Assembly (NCBI GenBank): GCA_003552565.1
Contig: PUNB01000122.1
Location: 1-35,156 of the forward strand
Reading direction: 5' to 3'
Length of the DNA: 35,156 nucleotides
Source of the DNA: Lentisphaerota bacterium
GTDB lineage: Bacteria; Verrucomicrobiota; Lentisphaeria; Oligosphaerales; PUNB01
A program made the translations under genes and the position numbers. Positions within the stretch are counted from its first letter, which is position 1; the number at the start of each line of letters is the position of its first letter. Below, piece after piece: positions 23,379 to 32,672 of this stretch. A model generated the notes under the pieces. The model searched no databases and was not told the origin of the DNA. It saw only the letters and a list, made by a program, of their open reading frames with translations.

Positions 23379-25127
23379 ATGGAAATCAACAGCTCGAAGA
23401 ACAAAAAACATGGTGTTGGAGCCGGCATGTCATCAGGTCTTCTGGAAAGACTTGTCGCCAGCGGCGCTCTTGATGAGATACACCAAGAGGAAATAGAATC
23501 ATCCTTTGAGGGCGGTCAGTCCGAGCTGGAAAAGCTCCTCAAAGAAGATTACGCCGTTGATTCCGCCGAATTTTGTCTGGCGATCGCTTCCTATGCCAGA
23601 ACACCGGTCCTTTCCCTGGCGAATCACACGCCTGATTCTTCTCTTTGCGAAGAATTTCCAATTGAAATCCTGCAAAGAGAACGGATGCTTCCGGTGGGCC
23701 GCACGAGCCGCACCTTGACGCTGGCTCTGGCTGATCCCATGAACGTATTAGCCGTTGAGGAAATGGAGGACTTGACCGGCCTCAAGGTGTTGCCGGCGGC
23801 GGCTCTGGAGTCGGAAATCAATGAGGTGCTGAAGGCGTTAACCGAAAAAGGTAAAGGCGACCTTGACAACGCCTTCCAGGAAGCAGGCGGAGAAAAGGAT
23901 ATTCAGATTGCCTCGGGAGAAGAAGACGATTCGGATATCGACAGCATGCTGGAAAGCGCCTCTCACGCGCCGGTTATCCGGATCGTCAATATGATCCTTA
24001 TGGAGGCTTTGAGCAAAGATGCCAGCGACATTCACATTGAAGCATTTGAAAAACAGATGCGTCTGCGTTACCGCATCGACGGAGTTCTTTTTGAGGGGCC
24101 TGAGCCGCCGAAGCATTTGCAGTCCGCTATCATTTCCAGGCTTAAGGTTATGTCGGAACTGGACATAGCCGAACGCCGGATACCCCAGGACGGCCGCTTT
24201 AAAATCAAGGCTCAGGGAAAGGAAATTGACCTGCGAGTGTCGATACTGCCGACAGTGCATGGGGAGAAAACCTGTATGCGGCTGCTGGACAAAAGCAATC
24301 TGGCTGCCTCTCTGGATGTGCTCGGGCTGGATCCTGATTCACTGCAAAAACTGCGCGGCGCCATTCACCAGCCTTACGGATTAATTCTCGTCACCGGCCC
24401 GACGGGCAGCGGTAAAACCACCACTCTTTATTCCGCTCTTCAGGAGCTGAACAGTCCTGAAGTAAACATTACCACGGTGGAAAACCCGGTGGAGTATCAG
24501 CTCATGGGCATCAATCAGGTGGAAATCCGGGAAATAGTGGGAATGACCTTCGCCGCCGCATTGCGATCCATACTGCGGCAGGACCCGGATATTGTATTGG
24601 TCGGGGAGACTCGCGACAGTGAAACGGCCGACATCGCGGTCAAGGCGGCACTGACCGGCCATCTGGTTATGACCACCCTGCACACTAATGATGCCCCCGG
24701 AGCCGTGGCCAGGCTGGCTTACATGGGCATTGAGCCTTTTTTGATTGCATCCTCCCTGCTGCTTTCACAGGCTCAGAGGCTGGTGCGTAAAATTTGCACC
24801 AACTGTAAAGAGCCCTTTGAATTTTCACCGGAATACGCTGAAGCCAATCATATCCCCCCGGACCAGTTCGACAACGCTCAGGTTTACAAGGGGCGCGGCT
24901 GCAATCGTTGCAACCATACCGGTTACAAGGGCAGAGCCAGCATTATGGAGATTCTGCAAGTGACCCGGGAAATGCGCGAGTTGATTTTGCGCACAACCAA
25001 CGCCGACGACATCAGAAACATGGCCCTCCAGCAGGGATTTCGCAATCTGCGCCAAAACGGTTTTTACAGGGTGCGCGAGGGAATCACCACCATTGAAGAA
25101 GTACTGCGGGTGACCGCCACCGAATAG
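23379..25127 (+). CDS. pilB: Type IV pilus / type II secretion assembly ATPase (PilB/GspE)
   Basis: A 582-residue hexameric motor ATPase of the inner-membrane platform. An MshEN-type N-domain (about residues 20-165) precedes the core. Seen are Walker A GPTGSGKTTTL near residue 340, the Asp box TTVENPVEYQ, Walker B RQDPDIVLVGETRD, the His box TGHLVMTTLHTNDAP, and a tetracysteine zinc site (CTNC...GCNRC). It could be a pilus PilB or a secretion GspE; the PilMNO-secretin neighbours are common to both. ATG 23379 has AGGT at eight bases, while ATG 23427 with GGAG five bases upstream is an equally plausible start giving 566 residues. It is probably driven by the sigma-54 promoter. Confidence 0.93.
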   Translation: MEINSSKNKKHGVGAGMSSGLLERLVASGALDEIHQEEIESSFEGGQSELEKLLKEDYAVDSAEFCLAIASYARTPVLSLANHTPDSSLCEEFPIEILQRERMLPVGRTSRTLTLALADPMNVLAVEEMEDLTGLKVLPAAALESEINEVLKALTEKGKGDLDNAFQEAGGEKDIQIASGEEDDSDIDSMLESASHAPVIRIVNMILMEALSKDASDIHIEAFEKQMRLRYRIDGVLFEGPEPPKHLQSAIISRLKVMSELDIAERRIPQDGRFKIKAQGKEIDLRVSILPTVHGEKTCMRLLDKSNLAASLDVLGLDPDSLQKLRGAIHQPYGLILVTGPTGSGKTTTLYSALQELNSPEVNITTVENPVEYQLMGINQVEIREIVGMTFAAALRSILRQDPDIVLVGETRDSETADIAVKAALTGHLVMTTLHTNDAPGAVARLAYMGIEPFLIASSLLLSQAQRLVRKICTNCKEPFEFSPEYAEANHIPPDQFDNAQVYKGRGCNRCNHTGYKGRASIMEILQVTREMRELILRTTNADDIRNMALQQGFRNLRQNGFYRVREGITTIEEVLRVTATE

Positions 25128-25137
25128 AGGAAAAATA

Positions 25138-26271
25138 ATGGCTTTCAGTAACAAACAGACATCAAACAGCTCCAGGGGAAATCGCAATGCCCCAGGGAAG
25201 GTGTCATCCGGAGGTGTCAAAGTGCGCGGTGCGAAAAAAATCCGCAAACGCGAACTTTGTCCTTTCACTCAGAAGTTGACCGCCATGCTCAGTGCCGGGC
25301 TGCCTCTGATCCAATGCCTTACGGCTCTTTCGGAGCAGGTTGAGGATCCCAACTTTCGTCCTGTTGTTGAGGACATAAAGTCGCGCGTGGAGGGAGGGGC
25401 TTCGTTTGCTGAAGCTCTGGAAGTTTACCAGAACCTCTTTGGGGATTTATACGTTAATATGATCAGAGCCGGAGAAATGAGCGGCAGCCTGGGGGAAGTC
25501 ACCGCCCGCTTGTCCTCTTACCTGGAAGCCAGCGCGGCAATGATCCGCAAAATTAAATCCGCACTCACTTATCCTGTGGTGGTGGTGGTGCTGGCAACCA
25601 TACTCGCTATCGGCATGCTGATTTTTATCGTGCCGGTTTTTGAAGGTATTTTCGCCGACTTTGGAGCGGATCTGCCGGCGCCGACTCAGATACTGGTGGA
25701 TGTCAGTGACACAGTTCGCAACCAAACGCCGTTGGTAGTGGCGATTATTATTGCTTTAACTCTGATACTGCGGCATGTTAAAAAGACCCCTCAGGGGGCG
25801 TTGGCCGTCGACCGCATGATATTACGAGCGCCGGTGGCCGGCAAGCTGGTTGAGAAAATTGCTCTGGCCCGCATGTCCAGGACTTTCGCTTCGCTGCTCA
25901 ACAGCGGGGTGCCGATTCTAAAAACCGTCCAGGTTGTCGCTCAAGCCACCGGCAACCGCGTTATCGGCCAGGCTTTGGCTTCATGCGGAGGAGCTATTGA
26001 AAACGGCGCCAATGTTGGTGAATCATTGAAAAAAACCGGCAGGTTTCCGCCGCTGGTCATACATATGGTGTCGGCGGGAGAAAAAACCGGCAATATCGAC
26101 GGCATGCTGGAAAAGGTCGCGGACTTTTACGAGGACGAGGTGAATAATACCATGGAATCTTTGTCCAGCATGATCGAACCTTTGCTGATGGCTTTTCTGG
26201 GGGTGGTTATTGGAGGTATCGTTATCTGCATGTTTCTGCCGATATTTCAGATGCACGAAGTTGTTTCGTGA
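25138..26271 (+). CDS. pilC: Type IV pilus / type II secretion inner-membrane platform protein (PilC/GspF)
   Basis: A 377-residue polytopic membrane protein with two repeated GspF domains. Domain 1 (about 40-165) has the opening FTQKLTAMLSAGLPLIQCL and MIRAGEMSGSLGEVTARLSSYLE. Domain 2 (about 240-365) repeats it as FASLLNSGVPILKTVQVV and MVSAGEKTGNIDGMLEKVADFYEDEV. Three hydrophobic segments (around 145-170, 200-215 and 345-370) are placed as in the family. A basic, Gly/Ser-rich N-terminal stretch of about 35 residues precedes domain 1. It binds the PilB motor and pilin-loading machinery. It follows pilB by ten bases with GAGGAAAA before the ATG. No pilin gene follows. Confidence 0.94.
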   Translation: MAFSNKQTSNSSRGNRNAPGKVSSGGVKVRGAKKIRKRELCPFTQKLTAMLSAGLPLIQCLTALSEQVEDPNFRPVVEDIKSRVEGGASFAEALEVYQNLFGDLYVNMIRAGEMSGSLGEVTARLSSYLEASAAMIRKIKSALTYPVVVVVLATILAIGMLIFIVPVFEGIFADFGADLPAPTQILVDVSDTVRNQTPLVVAIIIALTLILRHVKKTPQGALAVDRMILRAPVAGKLVEKIALARMSRTFASLLNSGVPILKTVQVVAQATGNRVIGQALASCGGAIENGANVGESLKKTGRFPPLVIHMVSAGEKTGNIDGMLEKVADFYEDEVNNTMESLSSMIEPLLMAFLGVVIGGIVICMFLPIFQMHEVVS

Positions 26272-26487
26272 AGAATCAGGTGGCTTCTCTGAAACCTGTC
26301 CCCAGAAATCATTGAGCGAGTCTCTCACTCGGGGTATACGGCGCATCGCGCCGGCGGTCGTGCTTATGGGAAACATCGGGTTCTTCGTTTGTTGTTTTCG
26401 GCGGTTAACGAGAGGTTTTTCCAATATTTTTGCGCTGGAAATTTTGGTTTTATCGATACCCCCAGTTAAGAGTTTTGGTTGGTTTGT

Positions 26488-26511
26488 AAAAATGGCGACT
26501 TTGTCATTTTT
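26488..26511 (+). terminator. Weak terminator-like hairpin downstream of pilC
   Basis: AAAAATG and CATTTTT pair around a 10 nt loop and end in a T-run. The stem is AT-rich and the call is weak. The spacer from pilC to the sensor gene (26272-26864) otherwise holds TTAAGCGGGTC direct repeats near 26518-26545, the 150 bp dispersed repeat, and AACCTGAAACC runs, with no gene I can support. Confidence 0.3.
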
Positions 26512-26584
26512 GTTGCTTAAGCGGGTCAGTTAAGCGGGTCGCTTAAGTGTGTTTGAGCAAGGGTGGGGGGGTAAGAAAGCGATT

Positions 26585-26730
26585 AAGTGTTTAGAAGAGA
26601 AGCGTGGAGAACATGACACTTAATCCCGCACTTCATCGCACACGTAAGCCCACGCTTAAACTATCTGCTTCGTCGGTATTGGGCATGAAGAAGATCAACA
26701 ATATACCCACAAATACCGCTGACGAGGCAA
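26585..26730 (+). repeat. 150 bp dispersed repeat (CTCGTCAG family), copy 2
   Basis: Reverse-complement match to 2676-2835: AAGTGTTTAGAAGAGAAGCG, CATGACACTTAATCCCGC, CTGCTTCGTCGGTATTGGG and GCTGACGAGGCAAA. It lies in the spacer before the PilS-like gene. Confidence 0.7.
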
Positions 26731-26864
26731 AAAAAAGAGTTTTGTGAAACCCTAGAAACCTGACACCTGAAACCTGAAACCAAGCTGCTACCCACCAAAT
26801 CTAAGAAAAAACTATTAGCAACCCACTCGTCTTGAGAAAGAGCCAAAAATCACGAGCGACTATT

Positions 26865-28184
26865 ATGAATTCGGCCAAAAAATTGATAGATTGGATAAAA
26901 AAGGATCAAGTGGGGAGTCGCCACCCCCCACTCGCCTTGGTTATGCTGGCGCGACTGGCGCTTCTGGCGCTTCTGCTGGTGGTTTTGCTGGGGTTCTCTG
27001 ACTACACTCTTGATTTCCTGGAAATTTCACTTTTCATGGGGTTGACCTTTGCCATTTCTTTATTATACACTTTGTGGATGAGACAGGACGGGGATTATTC
27101 CCGTCAGGCCATGTGCCAATTCGCGGTTGACGCTTTTATTATCACCGGCCTGGTTCATTTTACCGGCGGCGCGGCCAGTGCCCTCTCTCTGCTCTACCCG
27201 CTGTTGATTCTTTCCGCCGGCATTATTGTCTCCGGCCGGGTGGCGGTGAAAACGGCGCTTCTTTCCTCCTTCCTATATATAATTCTGATTGCCCTCGAAT
27301 ATAATGACTTTCTGCCCTATCGCGGAGAGGAACCATCGCCTTACGAAAACCTGGCGAGTCTAAGTCAGATGACCATGCTGCAAGTGTTGCTTTTCGTGTT
27401 TTTCGCGGCGGTCAGCAGTTATGTCAGCGATCGCTATCTTTATCAGTCTCTGCAATTGAGACGACTGCGCGAGATGACCAAAAGCACTCTCGAGAGTGTT
27501 TCCGTGCCGCTGCTGGCGATAAAAAATCCCGAGGGCCTGATAAAATTAGCCAATCCGGCGGCCTGTCGATTGTTAAAGCGGAGCGAATCGGAACTTGCCG
27601 ACAGTCAGTTTTCCGCGTTGTTCGCGGAGCGGGCGCCGACACCGCGGGAAATAATTTCAGAGCAGGATTGCGTATGGTGTCTGAAGAAAGCGGACGGCAC
27701 CTCTTTTCCCGTGAGCCTGGAAATATCAAAGGACAGCCTTTCAGGAGCTGTGCTCAGCGCCATACATCAGGATTCCGAAGACGCGGAAGTCAACCTGGTG
27801 GCTTTTCAAGACATGAGTCGGCTTATGCAAGAAGAAGAGGGAATTAGAACCACCGAAAAGACCAAAACCGCGGTCGGCATGATTACTGAAATGGCGCACG
27901 TGGTGCGCAACCCCTTGACCGCTATTCGGGGAGCCGGCGAACTGATCAACGCGGCGGTAGAAGAAGCTCTTTCCCGGCAGCACCAGATTACGGAAGAGGA
28001 ATTTCATACCCTTAAATCCATGTGTGAAATCATCTTTGACCAGACGCGCGAACTGAACAGTAAAGTCGAAGATTTCATGTCTTACGCCGACGGTGATCAA
28101 GAAAAACTACTCGATTTGGTGGCTCAAGCCAATCTATGGGGCGAAAGAGTAACCAAAAAACGTCAGACCGCACCAAAAAAATAA
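26865..28184 (+). CDS. PilS-like sensor with PAS and DHp domains but no ATPase domain
   Basis: A 439-residue membrane sensor. About six hydrophobic segments fill residues 20-190 in the PilS style (FAVDAFIITGLVHFTGGAASALSLLYP is typical but quoted only in part: VHFTGGAASALS). A PAS-like domain follows (about 205-310; VPLLAIKNPEGLIKLANPAA). The dimerisation helix has the H-box EMAHVVRNPLTAIRGAG with His345. The residue after His is Val where HisKA proteins normally have Glu or Asp, and the protein ends about 70 residues later. There are no N, G1 or G2 boxes of the HATPase domain, and none in any frame before the next gene 45 bp away. It is therefore likely a kinase-dead sensor or scaffold for the PilR-like regulator. 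The ORF track starts at TTG 26832; ATG 26865 is preferred. Confidence 0.8.
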   Translation: MNSAKKLIDWIKKDQVGSRHPPLALVMLARLALLALLLVVLLGFSDYTLDFLEISLFMGLTFAISLLYTLWMRQDGDYSRQAMCQFAVDAFIITGLVHFTGGAASALSLLYPLLILSAGIIVSGRVAVKTALLSSFLYIILIALEYNDFLPYRGEEPSPYENLASLSQMTMLQVLLFVFFAAVSSYVSDRYLYQSLQLRRLREMTKSTLESVSVPLLAIKNPEGLIKLANPAACRLLKRSESELADSQFSALFAERAPTPREIISEQDCVWCLKKADGTSFPVSLEISKDSLSGAVLSAIHQDSEDAEVNLVAFQDMSRLMQEEEGIRTTEKTKTAVGMITEMAHVVRNPLTAIRGAGELINAAVEEALSRQHQITEEEFHTLKSMCEIIFDQTRELNSKVEDFMSYADGDQEKLLDLVAQANLWGERVTKKRQTAPKK

Positions 28185-28229
28185 ATTTAACTGAAATAAA
28201 GCTTCCAGAACCTTTTTCGGAAGCATGTT

Positions 28230-29660
28230 ATGAGAGTGAAATCAAGCTTGACAAATTCTCAGAAAATTCTTATTGTTGATGATGAACCCGGGATCGTGAA
28301 AGTCCTTCAGGCCGGCCTGAAGAGGGACGGCTATTATCCGCTGGCGGCATCTTCAGGAAAAGAAGCAGTCGAAACGCTTTCCACTACCGCTGTCGACTTA
28401 ATTCTCCTGGACTTGCGTTTGGGCAAGGGCATCAACGGTTTCCAGACCATGCAGAAAATTCGCGAAACGGGCAGCCGGACCCCGATAATCATGATGACCG
28501 CTTACGGCAATATTGAAACCGCGGTCAGAGCGCTTAAAGCCGGAGCCTGTGATTTTATCTGTAAACCCTTTTCCCTGGATGATTTGAGGCATTTGATAAG
28601 GGAGGCTTTGCAGAAACGCTCCCTTGACTCAGCCGCCTTCTCGGAACCGTCTGATGACAGCGAGGAGAGCACTGGCGTGCAGTGTCATTTTGGCTATTTG
28701 ATTGGTGAAAGCCCCGAGATGCGGCGAGTTTACCGGCTGATTGAGCGCAGTGCTCCCACTGATGCCACTGTGCTTATACAAGGCGAAAGCGGCACCGGCA
28801 AAGAGTTGGTGGCGCGGGCGTTACACAAGCACAGCCGGCGCGCCGACCGGCCCTGGGTGCCGCTGAACTGCGCGGCGGTGCCGGTAAGTCTGCTGGAATC
28901 GGAAATGTTCGGACACACCTCCGGCGCTTTCACCGGGGCGCGGTTCGAAAGACAGGGGCTTTTTATAAGCGCCTCCGGCGGAACTTTGTTTCTAGATGAA
29001 ATCGGGGTCATGAACCTGGGACTGCAAGGGAAACTGCTGCGGGCGCTGCAAGAAGGAAAAGTGCGCCGCATAGGCGAAAATCAGGATACTGATGTCGATG
29101 TCAGAGTGATCGCGGCCACCAACGAAAAACTGGAAGATAAAATCCAGGACGGCTCTTTCAGGACAGACTTGTACTATCGCGTCAATGTCATTCCGATAGA
29201 ACTGCCGCCACTGCGTGAAAGGGGTGGAGACATTGTCATCTTGGCGGAGGAGTTCAAAAATCAGCAAAGCAGGAAGTTGGGGAAAGAGTTTCGGCTTGCC
29301 CCCTGCGCAATAAATGCTATAATTAACTATTCTTGGCCGGGCAACGTTCGGGAATTACAGAACGCTGTGGCTTGTGCCGCCACATTATGTGACCAGTATA
29401 CGATTGAAGTGAGCGACCTGCCGCCACACATAGCTGAGTGCGGGGAAGAAAATCCCATGACCGTCCAGGAAACAATTTCCGCGGAGGATCGCGCTCAGGC
29501 GGATGGAGAGCACCAAGCTCCTTTGGATCAATATCTTAAGCAAAAAGAGCGGGAGTATATTCGAAAAATTCTCCAGAAAACCGGCGGCAACCGATTACAA
29601 GCGGCTGAAATCCTCGGCATCAGCCGCACAACATTATACCGGAAATACGAAAACTGCTGA
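28230..29660 (+). CDS. NtrC/PilR-family sigma-54-dependent response regulator
   Basis: A 476-residue activator with three domains. The receiver (about 12-125) has acidic VDDEP, phospho-acceptor Asp61 in LILLDLRLG, and CKPF. The AAA+ domain (about 155-390) has Walker A GESGTGKE, the sigma-54 contact loop GAFTGAR, Walker [10 protein letters not shown] and the arginine region [13 protein letters not shown]. The C-terminal Fis-type helix-turn-helix reads [16 protein letters not shown]. All residues needed for phosphorylation and for opening RpoN promoters are present. It is the obvious candidate to act on the sigma-54 promoter upstream of pilB. GGAA lies before the ATG, 45 bp after the sensor gene. 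Confidence 0.93.
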   Translation: MRVKSSLTNSQKILIVDDEPGIVKVLQAGLKRDGYYPLAASSGKEAVETLSTTAVDLILLDLRLGKGINGFQTMQKIRETGSRTPIIMMTAYGNIETAVRALKAGACDFICKPFSLDDLRHLIREALQKRSLDSAAFSEPSDDSEESTGVQCHFGYLIGESPEMRRVYRLIERSAPTDATVLIQGESGTGKELVARALHKHSRRADRPWVPLNCAAVPVSLLESEMFGHTSGAFTGARFERQGLFISASGGTLFLDEIGVMNLGLQGKLLRALQEGKVRRIGENQDTDVDVRVIAATNEKLEDKIQDGSFRTDLYYRVNVIPIELPPLRERGGDIVILAEEFKNQQSRKLGKEFRLAPCAINAIINYSWPGNVRELQNAVACAATLCDQYTIEVSDLPPHIAECGEENPMTVQETISAEDRAQADGEHQAPLDQYLKQKEREYIRKILQKTGGNRLQAAEILGISRTTLYRKYENC

Positions 29661-29672
29661 TAAGAAAAAAAA

Positions 29673-30770
29673 ATGTTTAAACAACTGATAAGAAACTTTA
29701 GATGGCATCGAGACGTGGACAAAATGGGCCCCCGCAGATTTCTGATTGCGGAGTTGGGACGGGATAACTGTAAAATCGTCCTTTTAGAGCGGTCAGGTAA
29801 AAAAATTTCTTGGAATATAGCTGAAAATTTAAAGCTGGAAGGAAAAAATGACATCACCGGCGGTGAGCGAATGAGCGAAGCGCTGCGGCAGCTGAAACAC
29901 GATGCTCAGTATATTTCAGTTGTTTTTGGAGGCGGCGGTTTTCTTGTGCGCCTGCTTAATCTGCCCGGCACTCCGCCTGCCGAGGAGCGGAAACTGATTT
30001 CTCAAGTCAGGCAGACATTGGGAATAGATGATTCATTTGCTTTGCAGACCCATATCCAAAGTTCAATGGCTGCCGCCCAGGAAAAAGACTTGAAAACAGC
30101 CAGCGCCAAGACTAATCAACAAGGGTATTCGGTGGTTGTTGCCGCCGGTAAAAATGAATTGATTGAAGATATACAGGGGGTGGTGCGAGAAGCGGGATTG
30201 GTCCCTGTTTCCATGCTGCCTTCAGGAATCGCCGGCGCCAATCTGGCCGCTGATGAAATGCGGGATGGTGCCGAAAATTCCGCCGCCGGCTTCTTCCTCA
30301 TCGAATCTCATTCCTCTATCCTCTTACTCTTTCATCATACTGAATTGGTTCTGACTCGTCAGTTCAAAACCGGCTACCGCGCATTTGTGGATGCAGTCAT
30401 GTCCAATTTGGGACTTGATGAAGAAACCGCCACTGATATTCTTAACAGCGGTTCTTTTGATCTCTCTGATAATATTGCCTCCGTCGCCAATAACTGGCTT
30501 CACCAGATAGGCATCAGTCTGGATTTTCTCGAACGCCGTTTCGGTTACCGCGTGGACTGCCTTTATTTTCTTAGCACGGAGGGAGGACAGAAGGCGATTG
30601 AAACAATGCTTTGCAAGACAATTAATGACACCGTGGCTCCGTGGAATCAATTCAAGGCGCTGAAGGCGCTGGACATGGAAGGAGAAAAACAGAATATTCT
30701 CTCAACTTATGCTTTGCCCCTCGGTGAAGGAATGAGAATATATAAAAACACAGGTAATCATGACGTATAA
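29673..30770 (+). CDS. pilM: PilM-like actin-fold pilus assembly protein
   Basis: A 365-residue cytoplasmic protein of the PilM/FtsA-like group. Signs are an early nucleotide-fold strand FLIAELGRDNCKIVLLE, SVVFGGGGFLVRLLNLPGTP, EERKLISQVRQTL, a VVAAGKNELIEDIQGVVREAGL segment typical of PilM, and the late SLDFLERRFGYRVDCLYF. The phosphate-binding loops are diverged, so ATP use is uncertain. PilM binds the cytoplasmic N-terminus of PilN and links the alignment complex to PilB. Its end overlaps pilN by 11 bp. It begins 12 bp after the PilR-like gene, so regulator and alignment genes probably share one transcript. Confidence 0.8.
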   Translation: MFKQLIRNFRWHRDVDKMGPRRFLIAELGRDNCKIVLLERSGKKISWNIAENLKLEGKNDITGGERMSEALRQLKHDAQYISVVFGGGGFLVRLLNLPGTPPAEERKLISQVRQTLGIDDSFALQTHIQSSMAAAQEKDLKTASAKTNQQGYSVVVAAGKNELIEDIQGVVREAGLVPVSMLPSGIAGANLAADEMRDGAENSAAGFFLIESHSSILLLFHHTELVLTRQFKTGYRAFVDAVMSNLGLDEETATDILNSGSFDLSDNIASVANNWLHQIGISLDFLERRFGYRVDCLYFLSTEGGQKAIETMLCKTINDTVAPWNQFKALKALDMEGEKQNILSTYALPLGEGMRIYKNTGNHDV

Positions 30771-31434
30771 TATCAATTTCTGGAGCGTCCCTGACTGGAA
30801 CCGCGAGAGCAGCATCAACCCCAATTTTTTAATGGCGGTGATCGTTGCTTTGTTTATTCTGGTTTCGTTTTCCTGGTACACCGTGGTTGAAGGCAGAAAA
30901 AGGCATTTCGAAAGCGAAAAGCAAACCTTGACTCAGGAAGTCAGCGGCCTGGCGCCGCAAGCGGATAGATTGGCTGAACTTAAAGAGAAAACAGCCTTGT
31001 GGGAAGAGGCCTTATCCTTGCTTCGTCGAAAAGGGGAACAACGGATTTTCTGGAGCCGGCAGCTGGCCGGACTGCAGCAGCTTGTTCCTGATCATATTGT
31101 TCTGACCAGCCTGTCCATTCGTGATCAGACAAGACGGGTGGAAGTGCCCGCCGCCGAATCAATGACCAGAAGCCATACTGGCGAGACCCAGGAAATTGTT
31201 GAATTTCGCACTGTCTACACACTGCATCTGGAAGCCGTGGCGGAAGGTGAAAACGCGGAAAAAAAAATCACCGATTTCGCCCGAACAATTGGCAACAGCA
31301 GAATCATTGGAGAGCTGCTGACGTCCTATGACATCCAGAATATCAGTCAGTCCGAAGAAAGAGAGGAAGATGGGAAGACCATCACCCCCTTTTATCTGAC
31401 TTTTGAGTATCAGGAATTTCCGGAGTTTATGTAG
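30760..31434 (+). CDS. pilN: PilN-like pilus alignment subcomplex protein
   Basis: A 224-residue bitopic inner-membrane protein: a short cytoplasmic N-terminus starting MTYNINFWSVPDW, one transmembrane segment (about 24-43), a coiled-coil-like stretch (about 48-85), and a periplasmic ferredoxin-like domain (QLAGLQQLVPDHIVLTSLSI, typical PilN). The cytoplasmic motif near INFW is where PilN docks into PilM in known systems. It overlaps pilM and is followed two bases later by pilO. The assignment rests mainly on topology and order, as the family is weakly conserved. Confidence 0.78.
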   Translation: MTYNINFWSVPDWNRESSINPNFLMAVIVALFILVSFSWYTVVEGRKRHFESEKQTLTQEVSGLAPQADRLAELKEKTALWEEALSLLRRKGEQRIFWSRQLAGLQQLVPDHIVLTSLSIRDQTRRVEVPAAESMTRSHTGETQEIVEFRTVYTLHLEAVAEGENAEKKITDFARTIGNSRIIGELLTSYDIQNISQSEEREEDGKTITPFYLTFEYQEFPEFM

Positions 31435-31436
31435 TT

Positions 31437-32093
31437 ATGAAGGGAAAATTAGATAATTTCGACTTGCAGGCTATCATGGCCTCTGAACAGATTCGTAAAT
31501 GCGGCATGGGCCTGATTGCAGGTATCATGGTTTTGCTGGCAGTCTGGTTTCTGGCTGTCCGCCCTGCGCAAGTCAGTATACAAGAAATGCAGGATGAAAT
31601 TAAAGATCTGGAAAGACGCTCGAACAATAAGCAGACAGTTATTGACCAAGCCGACATAATTGAAAAAAAATATGAGCAAACGGGTGAAAAACTCAAAACG
31701 ATAATTGAGCAGGACATGGCTCCTGAAAGAGCCGCCTTGGGATGGGCCAGCAGGCGATTGCGAAGTGCGGCGGCCGCTACCGGATTGGAGGTGCGTGACT
31801 ATACCGGCAGCACTGTCTCGCCGCCCGGCAGAGGCGGAGATCAGATTCCGCCGCTGCTGGAAAACTTCTCCACCCGCTTTGAATTGCGCGGCGGTTATCA
31901 TCAGATCGGCCGTTTTTTTGCTGTTCTGGAGAAAGAACTGCCCTATGCTTTAATGAGGAATTTGAGTATCTCCCCGCAAAGAAGACGAGGACGGGATTCC
32001 CAGCTTCTGCAGGCTAATGTAACCTATAGATTTCCACGTTTTACTGAAGAGGGCTTTCCCCCGGAAAAAAGGCCATCTTCAGAAAATGAATAA
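31437..32093 (+). CDS. pilO: PilO-like pilus alignment subcomplex protein
   Basis: A 218-residue bitopic protein with a cytoplasmic N-terminus, one transmembrane helix (about 23-43), a coiled coil (about 47-90; EIKDLERRSNNKQTVIDQ) and a periplasmic domain containing FELRGGYHQIGRFFAVLEKELPYALM, the usual PilO/GspM-like beta-alpha segment. It would heterodimerise with PilN and contact the PilP-like protein. Translation is coupled to pilN. In Akkermansia an analogous PilO-like protein (Amuc_1100) sits in a similar cluster, which supports a PVC affinity only loosely. Confidence 0.78.
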   Translation: MKGKLDNFDLQAIMASEQIRKCGMGLIAGIMVLLAVWFLAVRPAQVSIQEMQDEIKDLERRSNNKQTVIDQADIIEKKYEQTGEKLKTIIEQDMAPERAALGWASRRLRSAAAATGLEVRDYTGSTVSPPGRGGDQIPPLLENFSTRFELRGGYHQIGRFFAVLEKELPYALMRNLSISPQRRRGRDSQLLQANVTYRFPRFTEEGFPPEKRPSSENE

Positions 32094-32160
32094 TTTGTGC
32101 TTTAATTTTATCCGTATACCTCAATGAGGGTAACCCGCTTTCACACTGGAGTTTTAAATC

Positions 32161-32625
32161 ATGCAGCCGTCAACCAGCTTGATGAAAACATTGCTAATCT
32201 CTTTCATTTTTGCAAATATTCTCATTTTTGCGATTTTTCCGGTGGTGCAGTTTTCAATGGCCGAGACGGATCACTCAATTCAGAACTTACGGCAGGGAGA
32301 TGAATTTCGCGGTCCGGGATATCATATTTCCGACCAGCAGAGAGACCCTTTTAGGTTAGCCACGGAAACCGAGGTTGAAGTGGATTCTGATGATTTTACG
32401 GAGGAAGACATTCGTAATATGCTTAATCTGACCATGGTTTTCAGTTCTGCCTCCGGAGGGCTGGCGAATGTCAATGGAAAACTTGTTCGTCCCGGTCAGG
32501 AAATAGAGGTAGAAACAAATGGCATGGAAATTGCTATACAGATTAAAGAAATCGATCCTGCTAATTCGGGAATCTTCGTAGTTTACGAGGAAATGGAAAT
32601 TTTTATTCGCGCCGATCGGCAATAA
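32161..32625 (+). CDS. PilP/GspC-like periplasmic protein
   Basis: A 154-residue exported protein. A hydrophobic N-terminal segment (about 9-32, ending QFSMA) acts as signal peptide or anchor. No lipobox is seen, unlike classical PilP. The mature part has the RDPF motif that PilP shares with GspC-type proteins, then a small beta domain (SASGGLANVNGKLVRPGQEI) resembling the homology region that binds the secretin N0 domain. It lies between pilO and the secretin gene, exactly where PilP is expected. GGAG lies nine bases before the ATG. Sequence conservation alone is weak; context carries the call. Confidence 0.6.
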   Translation: MQPSTSLMKTLLISFIFANILIFAIFPVVQFSMAETDHSIQNLRQGDEFRGPGYHISDQQRDPFRLATETEVEVDSDDFTEEDIRNMLNLTMVFSSASGGLANVNGKLVRPGQEIEVETNGMEIAIQIKEIDPANSGIFVVYEEMEIFIRADRQ

Positions 32626-32672
32626 ACAACCGTTGAAGAGACATTAAATAAAAGCAAAAAAAGGAAAGTATA

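Noticed and set aside
26210-26533. 107-residue plus-strand ORF overlapping the pilC end
   Set aside because: It overlaps pilC out of frame and continues through repeat-like spacer DNA. It has no ribosome site and no prepilin-type leader.
28060-28230. Frameshift hiding an ATPase domain of the PilS-like sensor
   Set aside because: Only 45 bp separate its stop from the next gene, and none of the frames around the stop contains N, G1 or G2 box motifs.
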